A stretch of 7,996 nucleotides of DNA from Acholeplasmataceae bacterium (GTDB lineage: Bacteria > Bacillota_I > Bacilli_A > ML615J-28 > CAG-698): contig DUVT01000287.1 in the NCBI GenBank assembly GCA_012840905.1, positions 1 through 7,996 on the forward strand, given 5' to 3'. Position 1 is the first letter of the stretch. The number at the start of each line of letters is the position of its first letter. Positions 1 through 6,379 of the stretch are shown in pieces. The position numbers were made by a program, and so were the translations under genes. Under the pieces are notes generated by a model that saw only the letters and a list, made by a program, of their open reading frames with translations, had not been told where the DNA came from and ran no database searches.

Positions 1-1063
1 TAGAAATCCAGAATACTCAACTCAAACAAAATTCTTACATAAAAATTTAGAGTTAGATTTAGTTATTAACCCAGAACTAGAATCCGCTAATGAAATCTCA
101 AGAATATTAAGGTTTCCATCAGCAGAAAATATTGAACTTTTTGCCAAAAACAGAGTTGAAATTGTTGGCTTTAAAATAACTGAAGATTCTATATTGGTGA
201 AAAAAACTCTTGAAGGCGCAAGAAAAAAACTCAATACAAAGTTTTTAGTTGTTGCGGTAGAAAGAAACTATGAAGCAATAATACCAAAAGGCCAATTTAA
301 ATTAGAAGCTAATGATGTTATTTATGTTACTGGAACTAAAAGCGATATTTTAAAATTAGCTAAAGAAATTGGTGTTTATAAAAACAGCGCTAAAAAAATA
401 ATGATTATTGGTGGAAGTGTAATTACTTACTATCTTGCAAAGCAACTATTAAAGACTAATACAAAAGTGAAGATTGTAGAAATGGATAAAGAAAGATGTT
501 TTGAACTAAAAGAACTTCTCCCACAAGCTACAATTATCCAAGGTGATGGTAGTAATAAAGATTTATTAATCGAAGAAGGTATAAATGAAGTTGATGCATT
601 TGTAACACTTACTGGTCTTGATGAAGAAAATATTATCTTGAGTTTATATGCAAAACATGAAGGAGTTCACAAAGTTATTACAAAAATTAATAACATATCA
701 TATTATGATATACTATCGACTTTAAACTTATCTTCAATTATTTCTCCAAAATTAATTACTGCATATAATATCTTACGTTATGTAAGGTCACTTCAAAATG
801 CTATAAACTTACAAGTTGAAAATGTTTATAAATTAATTAATAATCAAGTTGAAGCTATAGAGTTTTTAGTTCAAGATGAAAATGAATTAACTCATAAACA
901 AATCAAAGATCTAAAACTCAAAAAAGATGTCCTAGTTGCAGTAATTATTAGGGGGAATGATATAATCATCCCAACTGGTGAAGATATGATACTACCAAAC
1001 GATCGAGTTATAATTATTAGTACTAATCAAAATTTGGCTAATATGGAGATTTTAAGAAAATGA
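1..1063 (+). CDS. trkA: Trk potassium uptake regulatory subunit TrkA, 5'-truncated
   Basis: This is the cytosolic regulator of the Trk K+ uptake system; it binds nucleotides and gates TrkH. The reading frame is open from base 2 with no stop, and the codons before the TTG at 194 encode typical TrkA sequence (LDLVINPELESANEISRIL, then RFPSAENIELFAKNRVEIV). The gene therefore enters from outside the window and does not start at 194. About 353 residues are visible; the family has about 450, so roughly the first 100 (most of RCK_N1) are missing. Visible order: tail of RCK_N1 (about 1-30), RCK_C1 (about 40-120), RCK_N2 Rossmann domain (about 133-250), RCK_C2 (about 270-353). RCK_N2 keeps the acidic residue after strand 2 (KIVEMDKERC) and a GDG motif. 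Its glycine loop, however, reads GGSVIT instead of the usual GGGRIG. The TGA stop overlaps the trkH start (ATGA), indicating one operon with translational coupling. Confidence 0.93.
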   Translation, partial: RNPEYSTQTKFLHKNLELDLVINPELESANEISRILRFPSAENIELFAKNRVEIVGFKITEDSILVKKTLEGARKKLNTKFLVVAVERNYEAIIPKGQFKLEANDVIYVTGTKSDILKLAKEIGVYKNSAKKIMIIGGSVITYYLAKQLLKTNTKVKIVEMDKERCFELKELLPQATIIQGDGSNKDLLIEEGINEVDAFVTLTGLDEENIILSLYAKHEGVHKVITKINNISYYDILSTLNLSSIISPKLITAYNILRYVRSLQNAINLQVENVYKLINNQVEAIEFLVQDENELTHKQIKDLKLKKDVLVAVIIRGNDIIIPTGEDMILPNDRVIIISTNQNLANMEILRK

Positions 1064-2499
1064 ATTATAAACTAATATTTAAAACTTTAGGAAAATTACT
1101 TCTCTTAGAAGCGATTCTTCTAACTATCCCCTTAATAGCTAGTATTTTAAATAAAGAGAATATTTACCATGCATACTTGATTCCAATTATTATCTTACTT
1201 GCAATATTCTTCTTAACAACATTAATTAAATCTACTAACAATAAATTTTATCCAAAAGAAGGATTTTTTGTAGTAGGCTTAACATGGATAGTTTTATCTC
1301 TTTTCGGCTCGCTACCCTTTATTATTAGTCAAACAATTCCAAACTTTTTCTCTGCTTTTTTTGAAGCTGCATCAGGTTTTACAACTACTGGTGCTACTAT
1401 TATTGATGATGTAGAGGCCATATATAAAAGTATCTTATTATGGCGATCATTAATGGTTTGGATAGGTGGCATGGGGGTACTTGTTTTTGTTATTGCAATC
1501 TTACCACAAACATCTAGTCGATCTATATATTTAATAAAAGCAGAATCAACTGGACCAAGCGTTGGGAAACTAACATCCAAAACAACATTAAGTGCTAGAA
1601 TTTTATATTTAATCTATATAAGTCTAACTGTGATTTTGTTTTTATTACTATTAATTAAGATTCCATTTTTCGATAGCATTAACTATGCCTTATCAACTGC
1701 AGGCACAGGTGGTTTTGCGATTCATAATAATTCAATAGCACATTATAATAGTACTTATGTGGAAATTGTTATAACCATATTTATGATTTTATTTGGAATT
1801 AATTTTAATGTCTTCTATCTTATTTTAATCGGTAATATTAGAAAAGCACTAAAAAGTGAAGAACTTAAAGTATATTTATTAATTCTATTTTCAGCAATCA
1901 TCTTAATAGCAATTAATACTCTTACTCTATACAATAACATTTTTACAAGTTTAAGATACTCAGCATTTCAATCTGCATCTATTATGTCTACATCTGGCTT
2001 TTCTTCTACAAATTTTGATATGTGGCCAGAGTTCTCAAAATGGATATTAATTATTCTAATGTTTATCGGTTCATCAGCTGGTTCAACTGCAGGTGGTATT
2101 AAAGTATCTAGAATAATTATTTATTTTAAGTCTGTTTTAAAAGAAATAAAATATACAATTCATCCAAAACAAGTTTCAATTATAACATTTGAAGATAAAC
2201 CAATTACTGAATCAGTTTCTAAAGGAGCATTTTCTTATATTACAGCTTATTTTATAATCCTAATTCTTGGTATACTGTTGATTTCAGTTGATAATTATGA
2301 CTTTACAACTAATTTCACTGCTGCTCTTTCAAGTATTAGTAATGTCGGTCCAGGTTTTAATTTAGTTGGTCCACTAAATAACTATTCAATGTTTTCTAGT
2401 TTTTCAAAAACTATTTTAGCATTAATCATGATTACTGGAAGATTAGAATTATTTCCTATATTAATCTTCTTATCACCAAAACTATATACAAATCATTAA
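1060..2499 (+). CDS. trkH: Trk-type potassium transporter membrane subunit TrkH
   Basis: This is the integral membrane K+ translocating subunit of the Trk/Ktr/HKT superfamily. The 479 residues match the family's usual length. Four pore-loop repeats are visible: ASGFTTTGAT (104-113), STAGTGGFA (212-220), STSGFSSTNF (310-319) and SNVGPGF (427-433). By analogy with KtrB the filter glycines would be G111, G218, G313 and G430. A glycine/serine-rich stretch, GSSAGSTAGGIKVSR (337-351), corresponds to the conserved gating-loop segment near the third repeat, and ITGRLELFPILI (458-469) is the usual C-terminal signature. Hydrophobic helices fill the rest. The ATG overlaps the trkA stop by four bases, and a GGAG at 1045-1048 inside trkA, 11 bases upstream, is the likely ribosome-binding site. 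Adjacency to trkA supports Trk rather than Ktr naming. The gene ends directly in a terminator hairpin whose first base is the last base of its TAA. Confidence 0.95.
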   Translation: MNYKLIFKTLGKLLLLEAILLTIPLIASILNKENIYHAYLIPIIILLAIFFLTTLIKSTNNKFYPKEGFFVVGLTWIVLSLFGSLPFIISQTIPNFFSAFFEAASGFTTTGATIIDDVEAIYKSILLWRSLMVWIGGMGVLVFVIAILPQTSSRSIYLIKAESTGPSVGKLTSKTTLSARILYLIYISLTVILFLLLLIKIPFFDSINYALSTAGTGGFAIHNNSIAHYNSTYVEIVITIFMILFGINFNVFYLILIGNIRKALKSEELKVYLLILFSAIILIAINTLTLYNNIFTSLRYSAFQSASIMSTSGFSSTNFDMWPEFSKWILIILMFIGSSAGSTAGGIKVSRIIIYFKSVLKEIKYTIHPKQVSIITFEDKPITESVSKGAFSYITAYFIILILGILLISVDNYDFTTNFTAALSSISNVGPGFNLVGPLNNYSMFSSFSKTILALIMITGRLELFPILIFLSPKLYTNH

Positions 2500-2526
2500 A
2501 AACACCAGTTCAAAAACTGGTGTTTT
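2499..2526. terminator. Bidirectional intrinsic terminator between trkH and trhO
   Basis: A perfect 12-bp stem, AAAACACCAGTT (2499-2510) paired with AACTGGTGTTTT (2515-2526), encloses a four-base loop, CAAA. Both arms have A-tracts on the 5' side and T-tracts on the 3' side, so the element can terminate trkH on the plus strand and trhO on the minus strand. It fills almost the whole 28-bp gap between the convergent genes. The trkH TAA supplies its first base, and the trhO stop lies two bases beyond the other end. Confidence 0.92.
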
Positions 2527-2527
2527 G

Positions 2528-3475
2528 TTAATTTGAATATGCTAAATTAACTCGCTTTAATACTTCATCATGTGTTAGACCGTGTTCTTCTACATATCGA
2601 TTTCTAGGATGTAAGCTACATTCTTTTGTACAACCACCTAGATACTTATGTTCATTAGCTTCTGATGCTATAATTTGCTTATTACATTCAGGATTAGCAC
2701 AATTAATTACTCTTTCACATGGACTATTATCGAAATGATCTCGACCTACAACTACATGTTCAACGCGATTAATCGGTACAGTTAAGCGTTTATCGAAGAC
2801 ATAACACTTACCATCCCATAATCTTCCTTTTACAACTGGATCTTTTCCGTAAGTTACTATTCCACCTTTTAGTTGACCAACATTTTCATAACCTTCTGCT
2901 TTTAGCCAACCAGAGAACTTCTCACATCTAATTCCACCAGTGCAATAAGTTAAAATCTTTTTACCTTTTAGTAACTTTGCATTTTTCTTAATCCACTTAG
3001 GTAGTTCTCTAAAGTTTTTAATATTTGGTTTAATTGCCCCACGAAAATGACCAACCATATGCTCATAATCATTTCTTGCATCGATTACAATTGTATCTTC
3101 TTCTTGCATACGTTTATAAAACTCTACAGGTTCTAAATATTCGCCTGTTAGTTTTTTCGGATCGATATCTCTATCTAAACTTAAGTTTACTAATTCTTTT
3201 TTAATCTTCACATGCATCTTTTCAAATGCATGTCCATCTTCTTCATCTATTTTAAATACTATATCTTTGAATCTAGAATCACTTCTTAAATGTTCCATGT
3301 ATTTTTCAACATCTTCTCTCAATCCTGAAAGAGTGCCATTAATACCTTCATGTGCTATATATATTCTACCAAGTAGGTTATGTTGTTTACAAAACTCTAA
3401 ATGTTCTTCTCTAAAAGTATCTAAATCATCTAATTTTGTATAGTGATAATATAGTATTACTAAGTACTTTTTCAT
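2528..3475 (-). CDS. trhO: tRNA uridine(34) hydroxylase TrhO (rhodanese family, YceA/UPF0176)
   Basis: Family members hydroxylate U34 of certain tRNAs to 5-hydroxyuridine, the first step to the mo5U/cmo5U-type wobble modifications, using molecular oxygen (known for E. coli TrhO). The 315 residues are close to the usual length. Domain order is an N-terminal acylphosphatase-like region (about 1-95, with GINGTLSG at 44-51), then a rhodanese domain (about 115-220). The rhodanese active-site loop is CTGGIRCEK with Cys178 as the predicted catalytic residue and a second conserved Cys184; DARNDYEH lies at 132-139. The C-terminal extension holds a cysteine cluster (C253, C259, C264, C282, C286) typical of the family and probably metal-binding. 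The ATG is preceded at 5 bases by GAGGAGA (3481-3487), which supports this start. The gene converges on trkH and shares its terminator. It probably forms its own transcription unit. Confidence 0.95.
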   Translation of the reverse strand: MKKYLVILYYHYTKLDDLDTFREEHLEFCKQHNLLGRIYIAHEGINGTLSGLREDVEKYMEHLRSDSRFKDIVFKIDEEDGHAFEKMHVKIKKELVNLSLDRDIDPKKLTGEYLEPVEFYKRMQEEDTIVIDARNDYEHMVGHFRGAIKPNIKNFRELPKWIKKNAKLLKGKKILTYCTGGIRCEKFSGWLKAEGYENVGQLKGGIVTYGKDPVVKGRLWDGKCYVFDKRLTVPINRVEHVVVGRDHFDNSPCERVINCANPECNKQIIASEANEHKYLGGCTKECSLHPRNRYVEEHGLTHDEVLKRVNLAYSN

Positions 3476-3506
3476 CTAACTCTCCTCACTATTTATTTCT
3501 ATATAT

Positions 3507-3535
3507 ATCATATAAAAAAACCTCTATTATCGCAA
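3507..3535 (-). promoter_or_regulatory. Candidate sigma-70-type promoter of trhO
   Basis: On the minus strand TTGCGA (3530-3535; 4 of 6 to TTGACA) is followed after 17 bases by TATGAT (3507-3512; 5 of 6 to TATAAT), about 30 bases upstream of the trhO ATG. The -35 box lies in the loop of the terminator of the preceding gene, and the T-tract of that terminator lies in the spacer. Spacing and -10 match are good, but AT-rich sequence gives such matches by chance, so this is only a candidate. Confidence 0.45.
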
Positions 3536-3557
3536 TTGTAATGCTCTAGAGGTTTTT
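3516..3557 (-). terminator. Intrinsic terminator behind the membrane-protein gene
   Basis: Arms AAAAACCTCTA (3516-3526) and TAGAGGTTTTT (3547-3557) pair over 11 bp around a 20-base loop. Read on the minus strand the hairpin begins five bases after the TAA of the membrane-protein gene and runs into seven T residues, as expected for a Rho-independent terminator. The loop is longer than usual, and a few further base pairs could form inside it. Confidence 0.8.
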
Positions 3558-3562
3558 ATTTT

Positions 3563-4435
3563 TTAAATAAATGCGATTGTAAAAATAGAGAGGAGTAATG
3601 TTGCTAAGTTTGCAACAAATCCATACAATACTGCTCTACCTTTTTTATGTTCCTTTAATTTCAAGCCATAGAATATCATCTCAGCTAAGAAAACAAAGAA
3701 TTCGCCGATTATAAGGATTATTAATGCTCCAAAATAAGACATCCATGTATAATGAGCAATAAACATAAATAAGGTTAATAGGCTTTGAGTAACAAGATTT
3801 GATATTCCAACAAGCATAAATGATCTTTTACTTCTATAACTAAATAAAGCTAAAATTCCTAATTCAACTAAAATAGTTAAAACTACTCTTATAATAAATT
3901 TAGAAATAATTGGCACATAAGGAATATCTTCTGTTACAACACCAACACCAGACTTGGAACTACTTAAATCTACACCTGTTAAATCAAAAGTCATTTTTGA
4001 TTCAAACATTCTTCGCTTTACAACCTTCGAAGTTATTACTACATCATCTTCGAATAATAGGATGATTTTAAATTCATCTGGTGCAGAATAATACCCAACC
4101 AAATAGCGATGTTCTCCTTCTTTTCTGAGAGTAGCAGGAGCACCACCACTATAAAGGGTTCTAGATACATAGCCATCTTCATCTACATAAGATTTAAAAA
4201 ACTCAAATGGAAATTCATCATCATAATAATTATCAACTCTTGATTCCAAATATTCATCAACAATTATGCCCCTTTTAACTAAAATCTCAAATTTATAAGG
4301 TTTATCTACACCAATAATTTCAATTTTAGCTGTAGCTTTAGGAAACATATCTGCCTTTACTTTTTTTGAATCAACCAGTACCAATGTTAAAAAAACAGAC
4401 AACAAAACAAATAATAACAGCCGCAGTTTTTTCAA
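3563..4435 (-). CDS. Secreted-domain membrane protein of unknown function, four C-terminal helices
   Basis: I do not recognise a function. The 290 residues start with a clear Sec signal peptide: basic MKKLR, a hydrophobic core (about 6-21), and a likely cleavage site after VKA at residue 28. An external domain rich in acidic and aromatic residues follows (about 29-178). Four membrane helices come last (about 180-199, 206-227, 232-257 and 267-288), with basic residues at the predicted inner loops (RSKR, KEHKKGR). After cleavage the mature protein would begin DMFPKATAKIEI. From memory this resembles the DMGPKPSV-type N-terminus of uncharacterised Firmicutes membrane proteins, so it may be a divergent member; that is unverified. 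The start is TTG, chosen because a perfect GGAGG lies six bases upstream and because it gives a clean signal peptide. The gene follows the ABC exporter genes by 93 bp without a clear terminator, so it may be cotranscribed with them. Its own terminator lies at 3516-3557. Confidence 0.88.
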   Translation of the reverse strand: MKKLRLLLFVLLSVFLTLVLVDSKKVKADMFPKATAKIEIIGVDKPYKFEILVKRGIIVDEYLESRVDNYYDDEFPFEFFKSYVDEDGYVSRTLYSGGAPATLRKEGEHRYLVGYYSAPDEFKIILLFEDDVVITSKVVKRRMFESKMTFDLTGVDLSSSKSGVGVVTEDIPYVPIISKFIIRVVLTILVELGILALFSYRSKRSFMLVGISNLVTQSLLTLFMFIAHYTWMSYFGALIILIIGEFFVFLAEMIFYGLKLKEHKKGRAVLYGFVANLATLLLSIFTIAFI

Positions 4436-4441
4436 TATTAT

Positions 4442-4446
4442 CCTCC
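4442..4446 (-). promoter_or_regulatory. Ribosome-binding site that fixes a TTG start
   Basis: On the minus strand a perfect GGAGG stands six bases before the TTG codon at 4433-4435. It decides the start of the membrane-protein gene. An ATG at 4446-4448 is out of frame and overlaps this site, so it cannot use it. Confidence 0.8.
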
Positions 4447-4528
4447 ATGATGTATTTAAGAATAGAATTCTTCTTTCTATAGATACAACAAACTAAAGCA
4501 TTTATTTTTTAAGTTTATTATTTAACTT

Positions 4529-6379
4529 TTATTCAAGTTCAAATACACCAGTAAATAATTGGTAGTAAACTCCTTTTTGTTCAATTAATTCATCATGGTC
4601 TCCACGCTCAATTATCCTACCATCTTCTAAGATAATAATGGCATCAGAGTTTTTAATTGTAGATAGCCTATGTGCAATAACAAAGACAGTTCTTCCTTCC
4701 ATTAATTTATCCATACCATCTTGAATTAATTTTTCAGTATATGTATCAATTGATGAAGTTGCTTCATCCAAGATTAACACTGGTGGGTTAGAAATTGCAG
4801 CTCTTGCGATTGATAGTAATTGTCTTTGTCCTTGAGATAAATTATCACCATCATCTGTAATAATAGTATCATATCCTTTTGGTAGTTTTAAAATAAACTC
4901 ATGCGCATTTGCAAGTTTTGCTGCAGCTATTACTTCTTCATCAGTAGCGTCAAGTTTCCCATAACGAATATTTTCTCTAACTGTTGTATTAAATAGATGA
5001 GTATCTTGAAGAACAATTCCAAGTGATCTACGTAGAGAATCTTTTTTAATACGTTTTAATTCTATTCCATCAAATGTTATGCTTCCACTATTAATTTCAT
5101 AGAAACGATTTATTAAGTTTGTAATGGTTGTTTTACCCGCTCCCGTAGACCCAACAAGTGCAATCTTTTGACCTGGTTTTGCATAAAGGGAAACATCTTT
5201 TAAGATTAATCTATCACTTGAATAACCAAAATCAACATTTGTTAAGATAACTTCACCTTCAAGTTTGATTAACTTGTCTTTATCTTTCCAAGCCCAAATA
5301 TTAGTTTTCTTAGTAGTTTCTACTAACTTCCCATCTTCATCATATTCCACATTCACAAGCGTTACATCACCATTATCAACTTCTTTTTCCATATCAAGTA
5401 CAGCAAAAATTCTACTTGCACCAGCAAGTGCCATTTGTACAAAATTCAATTGCTGACCCATTTGGTTAGTTGGACCAGTGAATAATCTTGTAAATAGTAA
5501 GTATGTTACTAAAGCAGGTACAGTCATATGTCCATTTAAGACTAATATCCCACCTAAAATTGCAGCAATTGAGAAACTTAAATATCCCATATTTACAGTA
5601 AGTGGAATAAGCATTCCGCTTCGAGACATTGAAATTCTTGCAGTATCTGCAACTTTTCTATTTAATTCACTAAAACCTTTAATTGCTTCCTTTTCGTGTC
5701 TAAACACTTTTACAACCTTTTGGCCTTCAATCATTTCTTCAATATAACCATTTAGTTGACCAATGTTTGCTTGTTGTGCGATAAAGTATTTTCTTGTTCC
5801 TCTTGAAATCAATCTTGTAATTAAGATTAATAAGCTACTAAACAAAATTGTAAAGATTGAAAGTAACCAAGAAGTTAAAATCATCGCAATCATATAACTT
5901 ATCATCATTAACACTGATGTTAATAATTGGGGAAGACTTTGAGATATCATTTGTCTTGTAGCATCGACGTCATTTGTATATCTACTCATAACATCCCCAT
6001 GTTTATTTGTATCAAAATATTGAATTGGTAAACCCATCATATGTGTAAATAGACTTTCACGAATATGAAGTAGGCTGTCTTGTCCAACATCAGTCATAAT
6101 TCTTAAGTGTGAATATCTAAAGACAATAGTTATACCATAAAGTATAATCATCGTCATAATCAGTTTAGCTACACCACTAAAATCAGTACTACCTGTTTCA
6201 ACCATTTTGATAGCTTCATCTAAAACATTTTGAATTGAAGCCATCGCACCAGCATTTGAAAATGTAGAGATGAGCATAAAGATTATAACTAAAACAATTT
6301 TAAACTTATGTCTTTTAAACACCATGCCAAGCAAGCGAGAAAATGTGCCTTTAGTATAAGTTACTTTATTCTTCTTCAT
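4529..6379 (-). CDS. Heterodimeric ABC exporter half-transporter with the consensus catalytic residues (TM288/LmrD-like)
   Basis: This is a half-transporter of the multidrug/lipid type: six membrane helices, then an ATPase domain. It has 616 residues. The membrane domain covers about 25-310 (helices near 27-47, 72-92, 149-169, 170-190, 257-281 and 286-306). The ATPase domain shows Walker A GSTGAGKT (410-417), Q-loop Q458, an aberrant signature LSQGQ (514-518), Walker B VLILDE with catalytic Glu539, and switch His570. Between the two domains is an extra segment (about 339-373) containing NIWAWKDKDK, which I recall as common in this subfamily. Its intact Glu and His, paired with the VSGGQ of the neighbouring subunit, would form the active ATP site; its LSQGQ would complete the degenerate one. 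The ATG shares one base with the stop of the upstream ABC gene (TAATG). Substrate is not readable from sequence; drug, lipid or peptide export are all possible. No convincing terminator follows. Confidence 0.93.
   Translation of the reverse strand: MKKNKVTYTKGTFSRLLGMVFKRHKFKIVLVIIFMLISTFSNAGAMASIQNVLDEAIKMVETGSTDFSGVAKLIMTMIILYGITIVFRYSHLRIMTDVGQDSLLHIRESLFTHMMGLPIQYFDTNKHGDVMSRYTNDVDATRQMISQSLPQLLTSVLMMISYMIAMILTSWLLSIFTILFSSLLILITRLISRGTRKYFIAQQANIGQLNGYIEEMIEGQKVVKVFRHEKEAIKGFSELNRKVADTARISMSRSGMLIPLTVNMGYLSFSIAAILGGILVLNGHMTVPALVTYLLFTRLFTGPTNQMGQQLNFVQMALAGASRIFAVLDMEKEVDNGDVTLVNVEYDEDGKLVETTKKTNIWAWKDKDKLIKLEGEVILTNVDFGYSSDRLILKDVSLYAKPGQKIALVGSTGAGKTTITNLINRFYEINSGSITFDGIELKRIKKDSLRRSLGIVLQDTHLFNTTVRENIRYGKLDATDEEVIAAAKLANAHEFILKLPKGYDTIITDDGDNLSQGQRQLLSIARAAISNPPVLILDEATSSIDTYTEKLIQDGMDKLMEGRTVFVIAHRLSTIKNSDAIIILEDGRIIERGDHDELIEQKGVYYQLFTGVFELE

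Noticed and set aside
22..234. Antisense open frame opposite trkA
   Set aside because: It lies opposite a clear conserved gene, has no ribosome-binding site that I could see and no recognisable protein features.
194..1063. A shorter TrkA-like gene starting at the TTG at 194
   Set aside because: The frame stays open to the window edge, and the upstream codons encode conserved TrkA sequence, so 194 is an internal codon.
1329..1580. Antisense open frame opposite trkH
   Set aside because: It is opposite conserved pore-loop coding sequence, with no independent support.
4371..4448. A 25-residue hydrophobic small ORF (ATG at 4446-4448) overlapping the start of the membrane-protein gene out of frame
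   Set aside because: It has no ribosome-binding site of its own, its ATG overlaps the GGAGG used by the TTG start, and its hydrophobicity is explained by the overlapping signal-peptide codons.
4511..4528. Short inverted repeat AAGTT/AACTT as terminator of the ABC genes
   Set aside because: The stem is only 5 bp of mostly A-T pairs and is followed on the minus strand by A residues instead of a T-tract.
5265..5747. Two plus-strand open frames (5265-5456 and 5478-5747) opposite the downstream ABC gene
   Set aside because: Both are shadows of the ABC gene with low-complexity Ser/Thr/Phe-rich translations and no start signals.
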